Assembly: GCF_021390155.1 (NCBI RefSeq)
Contig: NZ_CP089985.1
Coordinates: 1,933,001 to 1,997,000, forward strand
Length of the DNA: 64,000 bases
From: Pseudomonas sp. HN11
Lineage (GTDB): Bacteria > Pseudomonadota > Gammaproteobacteria > Pseudomonadales > Pseudomonadaceae
Direction: 5' to 3'
Each line of letters starts with the position of its first letter. The stretch's first letter is position 1. Below are positions 18,110-26,692 of this stretch, piece by piece. Position numbers and translations under genes: made by a program. Under the pieces are notes generated by a model, which saw nothing but the letters and a program-made list of their open reading frames with translations, ran no database searches and was not told the DNA's origin.

Positions 18110-18763
18110 TTACGCCGTGCGGCTGTGCAGCGGCGTTGGCACCAGGTGCGGCACTTCACTCTGCACGCGGGCACCGGTGGCAGCGCGGATCAGCAGGATT
18201 TTCAGCTGGTCGTTGATGCGCTCCAGGCTGTCCTGGAAAAAGTTGTGGAACACCACACAGAACAGCGCGATGGCGATCCCCAGTCCCGTGGCGAACAAGG
18301 CCGTGCCGATACCACCGGAAATCTGCCCTGGGTCGGACACACCCGCCGTGGCCAGCGCCTTGAAGGTGTCGATGATGCCGAGGATGGTGCCCAGCAAACC
18401 CAACAGCGGTGCGGCGGTGGTGATGGTTTCGATGATCCAGAGGCTACGGGCCAAGGGTGCACGGGTGGTCAGGTACTGGGTTTCGATCACGTCATCCAGA
18501 TCCTTGCGCGACCCCTGCGAGGCTTTCTGTGCCAGCACCGGCAACACCATGCTCAGTGGCAGGCTGTCACGGCGGGTCAGGCTTTGCGGCAAGTCGCGTT
18601 CGCTGTGCACATTGGCGCCCAGCACTTCGGTCAGCGCGCGGGCTTGGCGGCGTACGTAGGCGAAGTAAATCCCGCGCTCGATGGCGATAAAGATCGCGAT
18701 GGCCATCGCGGCATACATCACATAAAAGGTGATGTCGTGGAGCAGATTCATGTCCATGTTCAC
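18110..18763 (-). CDS. exbB: ExbB/TolQ/MotA-family proton channel protein
   Basis: A 217-aa inner-membrane protein with three predicted helices: one at 10-28, and a pair at about 110-135 and 150-175 flanking the conserved family motif (TAAPLLGLLGTILGIIDTF, GIGTALFATGLGIAIALF). With ExbD it uses the proton gradient to energise TonB. It is the last gene of the operon, 11 nt after the receptor gene, whereas exbB more often precedes exbD. The pair is thus split by tonB and the receptor. Confidence 0.9.
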   Translation of the reverse strand: MNMDMNLLHDITFYVMYAAMAIAIFIAIERGIYFAYVRRQARALTEVLGANVHSERDLPQSLTRRDSLPLSMVLPVLAQKASQGSRKDLDDVIETQYLTTRAPLARSLWIIETITTAAPLLGLLGTILGIIDTFKALATAGVSDPGQISGGIGTALFATGLGIAIALFCVVFHNFFQDSLERINDQLKILLIRAATGARVQSEVPHLVPTPLHSRTA

Positions 18764-18774
18764 TTACCTCGCAA

Positions 18775-21060
18775 TTAGAAGTTGGCTTCCAGGGAAACCG
18801 TCACGGTGCGTTCCAGGCCCACGATGTAGGCCGGGTCGCCGTCGCGGAAACCGCTATAGCTGGCCGCGTTGGTCTTGGTGGTGTACACGCCGTCCAGGTA
18901 CTTTTTGTCGAACAGGTTGTCGACGTTCAGGCGCAGGGTTGCGTCCTTGACCACCTTCTTGTCCACCGGCAGGTAGATGCCCGCACCGGCGTTGAACACG
19001 GTACGGCCGGAGATGGCTTCGTCGTTGGTCAGGTCGCCGTAGAGCTTGCTGGTGTACTTGCCGCCGAAGGTGCCATAGAAGCGGCCGTCGTCGTAGCCGA
19101 TGTTGGCGGCCAGCATGTTTTTCGGCACGTTGGCGAACTGCTTGCCGCTGGTGGGCAAGAGGATGGCTTGGCCGGCGTTGTACACGGTCAGGTCGTCTTG
19201 CTGCTCGGCCTTGGTGTAGGTGTAGGAGGTGTAGTAGTTGAAGTGATTGGGCAGCAAGCCGCTCCACTCCAGCTCCAGGCCGCTGTTGTTGACGGAGCCG
19301 GCGTTGATGTCGGCGAAGTCGCCGTTGATGTCGCGCGACGACACCTGGCGATCCTTGAACTGCATGTAGAACAAGGTGGCGGCCACGGTCATGTCTTCAT
19401 CGGTGTAGCGCCAGCCCAACTCGTGGTTCCAGCTGGTTTCCGGCTTGGCGTCGATGGAGCCGACGCCCTTGTCGTACAGCACGTAGTTCTGCGGGATGCG
19501 CATGTTGCGCGACAGGCTGTAGAACAACTGGTCGCGTTCATCCAGCTGGTATTTCAGGCCGGCGTTGGGCAGCAGTTTGTTGTAGGTCTGGTTACGTTTT
19601 TCCGACTGCTCGGTCAGGCTGCCGTGGTTGGTGCCATCACGCTTGACGTTCATGTAGGCCAGGCCCGCGATCAGGGTCCAGTCCGAGTTGATGTACCAGG
19701 TGTCCTGGGCCCAGACCTTCTGCGCCGGGGTGATGGTGAAGCGGTCGCGACCCTGGATGGTGTTGCCATTGGCATCGACCACGGCGTCGTTGGAGTCCGG
19801 CCAGGTGTCGACTGGCTTACCACTGGCCTTGAGCGGGATGAACGGCTGGGTCTGGCTTTGGCGTGCGCGCTCGTACCAGTAGCCGACTTGCAGGCTGTGA
19901 TCGCCCAGGTCCCAGTTCAGTTTGGTGGTGATGCCCGGACGCCAGGTCTGGGTGCGCGAAGGGCGGTAGTACACGCCGTTGTTCGGGGTGCCGTCGGCGT
20001 TGTATTGGGCGCCGGTCGGCAGATTGCCCAGGTCGAATACGCCGCCTTGGTTCGAGCCGCGGTTCAGCGCATAGCTGGACGCGCCGACGCCGCTGCCGTT
20101 ACCCCAGTAGTAATACGGGATCACCGACAGCGCGAGGTTGTCCGCCAGCTTGAACTGGGTGTTGAGCACGGCGGTGAACGTCTGGAACGGGTTTTGCGCC
20201 AGGGCGTAGTAGCTGTTGTACTTGCCGTTGCTGCCCACGGTCGGCGTGGCCGGGTAGGGGTCGTACTTGCGGCCGTTTTGCTGGTATTGGGCCTTGGTCA
20301 ACTGGCTGTAGCTGTTGTTGTCCTGCTCGTGATACTTGAGGATCAGGTTGGCGGTGTTGCCGTCGCCGGCGTCGAAGAAGCTGTTCCACTCCACCTTGTC
20401 CGCGCGCACGGCGCCCGAACCACGCCACATCTGGCCTTCGGTGTGGGACGCCGACAACCAGTTGCTCAGTCCGTTGATCTCACCCGTGTTAAGGCGGGCA
20501 AAGGTCTTGCGCGTAGCGTTGCTGCCCATGATCTGTTTGACGAACGCCCCGGTTTCCTTGGTCGGGCGAATGGTCACGATGCCGATATTGCCACCGCTGG
20601 AGCCGATGTGCGGGCCGTCGGCTTCGGAGGAACCCTGGGTGACGAAGATCTGATCGATGTTTTCCGGGTCGCCCAACAGGTTGGAGTACAGCGCGTAGTT
20701 ACCCGAGTCGTTGATCGGCATGCCATCTACCGACATCCCCACCTGGTCGGAGTTGAGCCCGCGCATGGTGAAGCGAAAGCCCGACAGGCCGGTAGCGTCT
20801 TCGCTGGAGATGTTCAAACCCGGGGTGTACTTGAGCTTGTCCACGGCGTTGCCGGTGGCGGTCTGTTTATCCAGCGCTTCCTTGGTCACGGTGGAGCGGC
20901 CCTTGATGCTTTCTTCCTGCACCATGTAGCCACCACCCGCGGTGGCCTTGCCCTGAACCCCAATCGTGCCGACGTCGCTGTCGCGGGTGTCGGCCATGAC
21001 CATTCCATGGCCCATGCTTGCGGCAACGAGTGCCAGATGAATCCGTGTGAACCTCATCAC
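18775..21060 (-). CDS. TonB-dependent outer-membrane receptor
   Basis: A 761-aa receptor with a signal peptide ending near GMVMA, a candidate TonB box (SDVGTIGVQG), a plug domain (LKYTPGLNI, GFRFTMRGLNSDQVGMSVDG, GGNIGIVTI) and a 22-strand barrel ending in the typical C-terminal Phe (TVSLEANF). It sits in an operon with its own ExbD, TonB and ExbB. No siderophore gene is near. The neighbours are a phospholipase D-like protein and a PhoD-like phosphatase, so a phosphate-containing ligand is possible but unproven. Confidence 0.9.
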   Translation of the reverse strand: MMRFTRIHLALVAASMGHGMVMADTRDSDVGTIGVQGKATAGGGYMVQEESIKGRSTVTKEALDKQTATGNAVDKLKYTPGLNISSEDATGLSGFRFTMRGLNSDQVGMSVDGMPINDSGNYALYSNLLGDPENIDQIFVTQGSSEADGPHIGSSGGNIGIVTIRPTKETGAFVKQIMGSNATRKTFARLNTGEINGLSNWLSASHTEGQMWRGSGAVRADKVEWNSFFDAGDGNTANLILKYHEQDNNSYSQLTKAQYQQNGRKYDPYPATPTVGSNGKYNSYYALAQNPFQTFTAVLNTQFKLADNLALSVIPYYYWGNGSGVGASSYALNRGSNQGGVFDLGNLPTGAQYNADGTPNNGVYYRPSRTQTWRPGITTKLNWDLGDHSLQVGYWYERARQSQTQPFIPLKASGKPVDTWPDSNDAVVDANGNTIQGRDRFTITPAQKVWAQDTWYINSDWTLIAGLAYMNVKRDGTNHGSLTEQSEKRNQTYNKLLPNAGLKYQLDERDQLFYSLSRNMRIPQNYVLYDKGVGSIDAKPETSWNHELGWRYTDEDMTVAATLFYMQFKDRQVSSRDINGDFADINAGSVNNSGLELEWSGLLPNHFNYYTSYTYTKAEQQDDLTVYNAGQAILLPTSGKQFANVPKNMLAANIGYDDGRFYGTFGGKYTSKLYGDLTNDEAISGRTVFNAGAGIYLPVDKKVVKDATLRLNVDNLFDKKYLDGVYTTKTNAASYSGFRDGDPAYIVGLERTVTVSLEANF

Positions 21061-21081
21061 TGTCGTCCTGGTGTCGGGTGC

Positions 21082-21801
21082 TTATTGCACGCTGTAGTTG
21101 AAGGTGGCGGTGAAGCGCTGCTCGTTGCGTCCCCCGAAGGCTTGCTCGGGGAACGGCTTGACTTGCTTGATGCGACGCAAGCTGTTGGTGGCGGCCCGAT
21201 TGAGCAACATGCTCGAGGCCTGGGTCTGCAAGCCGGAGTCGAGTACCCGACCCTGGCGATCGACCAGCAACCAGACCACCACTTCACCGGTGGGGCGTTC
21301 GAGAGAGGCCTGGCGTCCAGTGGGGTACTGCTTGTAGGTGTCCAACTCGTTGCGCAAACCCTTGAGGTAGCCACCTTCCAGGGCTTGGCCGTCGACCTTG
21401 GGGGGGGCGGGAGGCGCAGGTGTTGGCGCGGCCTGAGCCACAGGTGCCGGTTTGGCTGCGACCGGTGGTGGTGTCGGGGTGGGCGTTGGCTTGGCGACCA
21501 CTGGCTTGGGCATCGGTTTCGGCTTGGGCTCATGCTTGGGTTTTGGCAGCGGTTTTGGCGGCGGTGGCGGTGGGGCCGGTTCGGCCTCTTCATCCTCGAT
21601 TACCGGTGGCGGCTCTTGTTCCACCACGGGCTCCGGGATCACTTCCGGCTCTGGCTCGACCAGCGCCAACTCGACCGCCGACTCGTCATACACCGGCTCG
21701 ACTTTCAATGTCTGGGACTGGATAACCAGTGCAATCAGCACCAGGGCGATCAGGGCCGGAACACTGCCCAGCAGCTGACGCGCACGAAACAAGACGTACA
21801 T
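21082..21801 (-). CDS. tonB: TonB energy-transducing protein
   Basis: A 239-aa protein with an N-terminal anchor (ALIALVLIALVIQ, about 15-30), a long Pro/Glu/Lys-rich periplasmic linker (about 40-140: PEPEVIPEP, PPPPPPKPLPKPK) and a C-terminal TonB domain (PTGEVVVWLLVDRQGRVLDS, FTATFNYSVQ). It contacts the receptor's TonB box. It starts 2 nt after the exbD stop, so the two are translated together. Probably specific for the co-encoded receptor. Confidence 0.9.
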   Translation of the reverse strand: MYVLFRARQLLGSVPALIALVLIALVIQSQTLKVEPVYDESAVELALVEPEPEVIPEPVVEQEPPPVIEDEEAEPAPPPPPPKPLPKPKHEPKPKPMPKPVVAKPTPTPTPPPVAAKPAPVAQAAPTPAPPAPPKVDGQALEGGYLKGLRNELDTYKQYPTGRQASLERPTGEVVVWLLVDRQGRVLDSGLQTQASSMLLNRAATNSLRRIKQVKPFPEQAFGGRNEQRFTATFNYSVQ

Positions 21802-21803
21802 GA

Positions 21804-22211
21804 TCAGGACTTACGCGTGGCAATGGACACGGAGGTAAAGCCACCCAAACGCAGGGTGTCCATTACCTCCACCAAGCGCGAAACCTCCACGCCTTTGTCG
21901 CTGTTCACGATGATGGTCGACTTGGTGTCGGGCTTTTGCGCTGCCTTCAATGCTGGCACCAGCGCGTCGACCGTGAGGTCTTTGCCATCCAGTTGCAGCT
22001 GGCCCTCGAGGCCCAACGTCAGGATGAATTTATTCTGTGGTTTGAGCTGCTGTGAACTGCTGGCGCTGGGCAGTTGCGTCTTCATGCCGAGGGCCGGAAT
22101 CACGTTCAGGCTCACGAGTACGAAAAACACCAGGAGGAACATCATCACATCGATCATCGGGATCAGTTCGATGTGCGCCTTGCGTTTTTTCGGTTCGTCC
22201 CAGGTTCTCAT
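21804..22211 (-). CDS. exbD: ExbD/TolR-family protein
   Basis: A 135-aa protein with one N-terminal helix carrying the conserved Asp (IELIPMIDVMMFLLVFFV) and a periplasmic domain (GVEVSRLVEVMDTLR). First gene of the operon; its promoter must lie within 22212-22401. Confidence 0.9.
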   Translation of the reverse strand: MRTWDEPKKRKAHIELIPMIDVMMFLLVFFVLVSLNVIPALGMKTQLPSASSSQQLKPQNKFILTLGLEGQLQLDGKDLTVDALVPALKAAQKPDTKSTIIVNSDKGVEVSRLVEVMDTLRLGGFTSVSIATRKS

Positions 22212-22401
22212 TCCGTTACCCCGTTATTGAATTAGGGGCGACACGCTAACAACCAAAAATGACCGATTGGTTAACTTTAATTGACGTTTTGAGGGCTCTA
22301 GGGCGCGTATTACAGGTGATTCTAAAGATATTTTTGTGACGTAACAGAACTGACACGCAGCGGGGGCATTCTCAAAAACTTTACATCGAGGGCCCCTGGG
22401 A

Positions 22402-22956
22402 ATGAGTCATGAACTGCCGCAAATATCCACGCCGCGACTGTTAATGCGCGCGCTGGAAAAGCATCAGGCCGAAAAGTTGCGTGCCCTCGCCAACGGGCCG
22501 AAAATCGCCGATAACACGGCGAGCATCCCTTCGCCTTACACCCTTGAAGTCGCGCAGGATTTCATCGATGGCATGCAGGAGAAATTTCGCTCAGCCAACC
22601 TGCTGAGCCTGGGCATGCATCGGCGTGATAGGGGTGAGCTGATCGGCATCGTCAGCCTGCGCATCAAACAGGATCACCTCTACGGACACCTGGGCGGCTG
22701 GGTCGCAGCAGATGCCCGCAACCAGGGCTATGCGGCAGAAGCGGCGCGTGCGCTGATGGACTACGGCTTTGCGGAACTCGGCCTGCATCGCGTGGGCAGC
22801 CAGTGCTTCAGTCGCAACAAAGAGTCGGCGCGGGTCATGGAGAAAATCGGCCTGCAGTACGAAGGCTGCATGCGTGGAGCATTTCTCAAGAACGGTGTGC
22901 ATGAAGACATGCTGGTGTTCGCCACCTTGCGCGAGGACTGGGAGTTCCGGTTGTGA
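22402..22956 (+). CDS. GNAT acetyltransferase (RimJ/RimL type)
   Basis: A 184-aa N-acetyltransferase. Motifs: TPRLLMRALEK at the N-terminus, GELIGIVSLRI, the acetyl-CoA loop region HLGGWVAADARNQGYAAEAARALMDYGF, and SARVMEKIGLQYEGCMRGAF, typical of the RimJ/RimL subgroup. The substrate is unknown. Its end overlaps the phosphatase start by 4 nt (GTGA), so the two form an operon. Confidence 0.9.
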   Translation: MSHELPQISTPRLLMRALEKHQAEKLRALANGPKIADNTASIPSPYTLEVAQDFIDGMQEKFRSANLLSLGMHRRDRGELIGIVSLRIKQDHLYGHLGGWVAADARNQGYAAEAARALMDYGFAELGLHRVGSQCFSRNKESARVMEKIGLQYEGCMRGAFLKNGVHEDMLVFATLREDWEFRL

Positions 22957-24527
22957 GTGGCGAGGTTGATCATGGTCGACGCCGAGTGCTTGCCGGGCTG
23001 GCCGTCGCCACCACGTTTGCGATCCTCAGTCCGTTTGCGCGCAGTGCCGGCGTGGACTATCCGTTCACCCTTGGCGTGGCGTCGGGTGACCCGTTGCCCG
23101 ATGGCTTTGTGATCTGGACGCGCCTGGCGCCGTTGTTCAATGCCGTGGATGGCCGAGGTGGCTTGAGCCGTTCTGTGCCGGTGCGTTGGCGGGTCGCCAG
23201 CGATGCAGCGATGACCCACGTGGTGCGCCAGGGCGAAGTCACGGCCAGCGAGCGCTGGGGGCATTCGGTGCATGTGGAAGTTGCGGGGCTGGAGGCGGGC
23301 CGGCCGTATTGGTATCAGTTCGAAGGGCTGGGTGCGCAAAGCCCGGTAGGGCAGTCGCGCACGGCGCCGGCCGTGAATGCCATGGCGTCGGCGCGCCTGG
23401 GGTTTGTCTCGTGTTCCCACTGGGAACGCGGCTATTTCAGTGCCTATCGCCACCTTGCAGAGGAGCAGCCTGACCTGGTGTTCTTTCTCGGCGACTACAT
23501 CTACGACAGTTCCTACGCGGCAGATTCGGGCAAGATCATCCGCCCCCATGGCAGCGGCAATGCGGTGAGCTTGAGTGACTACCGCAACCGCTATGCCTTG
23601 TACAAAACCGATCCGGATCTGCAGGCCTTGCACGCCGCCGCACCGAGCATAGCGACCTGGGATGATCACGAAGTGCAGAACGACTACGCGAGCCGCTGGT
23701 CCCAGGACCCGAAGATTCCGGTCGGGCAATTCCTGCAGCAGCGTGCGGCGGCCTACCAGGCTTACTACGAACATATGCCGTTGCGTGTCAGCAGCTTGCC
23801 GAAAGGAGCGGACATGCGCATTTATCGACGCCTGGACTACGGACGGCTGGCCCGTTTCCATGTGTTGGACGGCCGGCAATATCGCTCCGAACAACCGTGC
23901 ATTTTGGCCAATGGCAGTCACCAGGGGCATATCGCCGAAAACCTGTGTCACGATTTGCGCGACCCTGGCCGCACGATGCTCGGTTGGCAGCAAGAGGCCT
24001 GGCTGGACCAGGGGTTTGCTCAGTCGAAGGCGCAGTGGAACATCATCGCCCAAGACCTGCTGGTCGCGCCGCTGACCCAGCGCGACTTGACCAACCACAA
24101 GCCGGGGCGTTGGACCGATGGATGGGATGGCTACATGGCTAATCGCTCAAGGATGCTGGCGTCCATTGAGCGCAACCGGGTCAACAACCCGGTGTTCTGG
24201 GGCGGTGATATCCATTCGTTCTGGGTCACAGACTTGCATGCCGATGGCAACAACCCGGATTCGCCGGTGGTGGCCACCGAATTCGTCGGTACTTCGGTGA
24301 CGTCTGACGGGCCGCCCTTTGACGCGTTCAGCAAGCTGCTGCCGCTCAATCCCCATGTGCAGTTTTTTGACAGCCGCCAACGGGGGTATGTGTCGGTGGA
24401 AGTGGAGGAAGGCAGGATGCTTACGAACCTGCGTGTGATTACCGATCCCCGCGACCCGATGGCCTTGGTGTCGACCCTCAAGTCGTTTGTGGTGGAACCG
24501 GGGCGTGCGGGGGCGATTGAGGTTTAA
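22953..24527 (+). CDS. phoD: PhoD-like alkaline phosphatase/phosphodiesterase, Tat-exported
   Basis: A 524-aa enzyme. The N-terminus has a twin-arginine signal (HGRRRVLAGLAVATTFAI). The N-domain (FTLGVASGDPLPDGFVIWTRLAP) and catalytic domain (FVSCSHWERGYFSAYRHLAE, FFLGDYIYDSS, TWDDHEVQNDYA, FWGGDIHSFWVTDL) match PhoD, a Ca/Fe-dependent phosphodiesterase/phosphomonoesterase of the periplasm. PhoD enzymes of fluorescent pseudomonads belong to the phosphate-starvation response. I see only a weak, wrongly spaced Pho-box-like sequence upstream of the GNAT gene. The start GTG 22953 overlaps the GNAT stop. Confidence 0.9.
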   Translation: MSGEVDHGRRRVLAGLAVATTFAILSPFARSAGVDYPFTLGVASGDPLPDGFVIWTRLAPLFNAVDGRGGLSRSVPVRWRVASDAAMTHVVRQGEVTASERWGHSVHVEVAGLEAGRPYWYQFEGLGAQSPVGQSRTAPAVNAMASARLGFVSCSHWERGYFSAYRHLAEEQPDLVFFLGDYIYDSSYAADSGKIIRPHGSGNAVSLSDYRNRYALYKTDPDLQALHAAAPSIATWDDHEVQNDYASRWSQDPKIPVGQFLQQRAAAYQAYYEHMPLRVSSLPKGADMRIYRRLDYGRLARFHVLDGRQYRSEQPCILANGSHQGHIAENLCHDLRDPGRTMLGWQQEAWLDQGFAQSKAQWNIIAQDLLVAPLTQRDLTNHKPGRWTDGWDGYMANRSRMLASIERNRVNNPVFWGGDIHSFWVTDLHADGNNPDSPVVATEFVGTSVTSDGPPFDAFSKLLPLNPHVQFFDSRQRGYVSVEVEEGRMLTNLRVITDPRDPMALVSTLKSFVVEPGRAGAIEV

Positions 24528-25150
24528 TCGAGTTCGTAGCGCACCGACAGCGCGCCCTTTTTCTCTGTCAAGGCCAGGATGGTCACCTGACCCAATTCGC
24601 TCAGTGTCTGCACATGGGTGCCGCCGCAGGCATACGCCGGCAATTCGCCAAAGCCGACCTCACGGGTGCCGTCTTCCAGGTTCATGTGGCGCGGGTAATC
24701 CGCGGCAATCCATTGGTTGACCTGCTGCTGGATCGCCTCGGCGTCCATGGCTTGCGCCGCTTCGCCACGAATGAAGGTGATCTTGCCTTCGCCGGGCCAG
24801 TGATGGGCCTTGATCGGCATCCAGCCCAGGGTCTCGCCTACGTTGCCGATCAAGTGTCCGGCGGAATGCAGTCGGGTGTGCAACGCGCGACGCTGTTCAT
24901 TGACCCGGGCGGTGACCGGACCGGGTTCCAATGGCCGGTCGATGTAGTGCACCACGCGGTCGGCTTCCTGAGTGACGCGCAGCACAGTGCTTTCACCGAG
25001 CCAACCGGTATCGAAAGGTTGCCCACCACCCTGTGGGTGAAAAATCGTCGACTGCAGAATCACTGCAAATTGCTCCTCGTGGGGTGTGCAGCTCAATACT
25101 TCCAGCTCGGCAGTCAGGTGGTCGTGGGTAAAAAACAAGCGCTCGGTCAT
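24524..25150 (-). CDS. Alanyl-tRNA editing protein (AlaX type)
   Basis: A 208-aa free-standing editing enzyme that hydrolyses mischarged Ser- or Gly-tRNA(Ala). Zinc-site motifs are present: HSAGH (HxxxH) in RLHSAGHLIG and ACGGTHV (CxxxH). The family mark FHPQGGGQP lies near the N-terminus, as in the AlaRS editing domain. Its stop overlaps the convergent phoD stop by 4 bp. It diverges from the LysR gene. Confidence 0.9.
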   Translation of the reverse strand: MTERLFFTHDHLTAELEVLSCTPHEEQFAVILQSTIFHPQGGGQPFDTGWLGESTVLRVTQEADRVVHYIDRPLEPGPVTARVNEQRRALHTRLHSAGHLIGNVGETLGWMPIKAHHWPGEGKITFIRGEAAQAMDAEAIQQQVNQWIAADYPRHMNLEDGTREVGFGELPAYACGGTHVQTLSELGQVTILALTEKKGALSVRYELD

Positions 25151-25239
25151 GATCTACATCCGCATCAGGGTTCTGTGGGCAGTATAAATAGTGCGTAGAT
25201 GGGTGATAATCCGCTCAATTATCAATGGACCTGTGCACC

Positions 25240-26172
25240 ATGAGCATCAATCTTCCTCTGCCGCTGCTCGGCGAAATGGCGATTTTCGTCAAAGTGGTGG
25301 AAGCCGGCAGCTTTTCCGAGGCCGCCCGGCAACTGGGTGCTTCGCCTTCCTCGGTGAGCCGCAGCATTTCGCGCCTGGAAAAAGCCCTGGCGACGCGATT
25401 GCTGCAACGCACCACGCGCAAGTTACGTTTAAGCGAAGGCGGTGAAGAAGTGTTCAAGCGCTGCCAGGAAATGGTCAACGCGGCGCGTTCGGTGATGGAG
25501 ATCAGCGGCCAGTTCACCCATGAAGCCGAAGGGCTGGTGCGGATCAGCGTGCCCAAGGCGGTGGGGCGGTTCGTGGTGCACCCGCATATGCCGGAATTCC
25601 TGCGGCGTTACCCCAAGATGGATGTGCAGTTGATCCTGGAGGATCGGCAGGTGGACATGATCGATGACAATGTCGACCTGAGCATCCGCATCACCGACAG
25701 CCCTCCGCCGGGGTTGGTCGGCCGGCAGTTGTTGCCCATCGAGCATTTGCTGTGCGCGACGCCGCAGTATTTGGCTGAGCACGGCACACCGGGGCATCCC
25801 CATGATCTGCTGGCGCACAGCTGCATCTACCTCGGGGAGACACCCGGCGATTCACGCTGGAAATTTCGCCAGGCCGGCAAGGCCGTGACGGTCGCGGTGC
25901 GCGGGCGTTATGCGGCAAACCACACCGGGGTTCGGCTGGATGCGGTGTTACAACATGTGGGAATTGGCAGCTTGCCGTATTTCACGGCGCGCCATGCGTT
26001 GGAGGCTGGGCGTTTGGTGCAGGTGTTGCCGACGTGGGACTTTATTGCGTCCTATCATGGCGAGGCGTGGTTGCTGCATTCGCCCACGCGCTATCTGCCG
26101 CCGAAGTTGCGGGTGTTTATTGATTATCTGGTGGAGTGCATGGCGACGGAGCCGACACTGCGCCGTCGGTAG
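25240..26172 (+). CDS. LysR-family transcriptional regulator
   Basis: A 310-aa regulator. The helix-turn-helix lies at about 15-60 (FVKVVEAGSFSEAARQLG, SPSSVSRSISRLEKALATRLL), followed by a periplasmic-binding-like effector domain from about 90. ATG 25240 is chosen because GGA lies 10 nt upstream and the family starts close to this point; an in-frame ATG at 25225 has no ribosome site. It is divergent from alaX; the target is unknown. Confidence 0.88.
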   Translation: MSINLPLPLLGEMAIFVKVVEAGSFSEAARQLGASPSSVSRSISRLEKALATRLLQRTTRKLRLSEGGEEVFKRCQEMVNAARSVMEISGQFTHEAEGLVRISVPKAVGRFVVHPHMPEFLRRYPKMDVQLILEDRQVDMIDDNVDLSIRITDSPPPGLVGRQLLPIEHLLCATPQYLAEHGTPGHPHDLLAHSCIYLGETPGDSRWKFRQAGKAVTVAVRGRYAANHTGVRLDAVLQHVGIGSLPYFTARHALEAGRLVQVLPTWDFIASYHGEAWLLHSPTRYLPPKLRVFIDYLVECMATEPTLRRR

Positions 26173-26209
26173 ACATGCGGTCAAAACTGTGGGAACGGGC
26201 ATGAAAAAG

Positions 26210-26617
26210 TCAGTGCTTGCTCTGGTCATCTGGCATGGCCAGCAGCTGCTTTTCCTGGTTCCAGTCGAAGGGCTCGTCATTCTGTTCGGCTTCGAAGCGA
26301 CGCTCTTCCAGGGCCTGGTACAGGTCCAGTTCTTCGTCGGGCATAAAGTGCAGGCAGTCTCCGCCAAAGAACCACAGCAGGTCGCGCGGCACCAGGTGGG
26401 CGATTTGCGGGTAGCGCAGGATGACCTGGCTCATCAGGTCCTGGCCCAGGTACTGGCTTTCGATTGGGTCGATCGGCAGCAGGGCGCGCAATTCGTCGAA
26501 GCGCTCCAGGAACAGGGCATGGCTTTCCTCGGGCACCTGTTCGGCTTCGCCGACGGCAACCAGGATGCTGCGCAGGTGGTCGAGCAAGACGAGATGATCG
26601 GCAACGACGTTGGACAC
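26210..26617 (-). CDS. PA2817-family conserved protein
   Basis: A 135-aa acidic, mostly helical protein (DHLVLLDHLRSILVAVGEAEQ, PRDLLWFFGGDCLHFMPDEEL) conserved in pseudomonads next to the long acyl-CoA dehydrogenase gene. No enzymatic motif is visible. A strong terminator separates it from fadE, so it has its own transcript. Confidence 0.8.
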   Translation of the reverse strand: MSNVVADHLVLLDHLRSILVAVGEAEQVPEESHALFLERFDELRALLPIDPIESQYLGQDLMSQVILRYPQIAHLVPRDLLWFFGGDCLHFMPDEELDLYQALEERRFEAEQNDEPFDWNQEKQLLAMPDDQSKH

Positions 26618-26631
26618 GAGATAAGTCCTCT

Positions 26632-26673
26632 AAAGCAAAAACGGGCGCGAGAGTATATAGCTCTCGCGCCCGT
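26632..26673 (-). terminator. Terminator of fadE
   Basis: Perfect 13-bp stem acgggcgcgagag / ctctcgcgcccgt with a 7-nt loop. Read leftward it is followed by T5-GC-TTT. It lies 20 nt past the fadE stop. Confidence 0.92.
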
Positions 26674-26692
26674 AATTATATGACCGCTGGAA

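Noticed and set aside
19168-22230. 1020-codon open frame on the plus strand
   Set aside because: It is the complement of the exbD-tonB-receptor genes, whose products have clear motifs. Long antisense frames are common in GC-rich genes, and this one shows Val/Gly/His-rich shadow composition.
22281-22313. Promoter-like TTGACG ... TATTAC before the GNAT gene
   Set aside because: The spacer is about 21 bp, too long for sigma-70.
22331-22360. Possible Pho box upstream of the GNAT/phoD operon
   Set aside because: On the minus strand TGTCAG and CTGTTAC are present, but the half-sites are 9 bp apart instead of 11 and only part-match, so I do not claim PhoB control.
22761-24098. 445-codon minus-strand frame
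   Set aside because: Antisense to the GNAT and phoD genes, whose motifs are clear.
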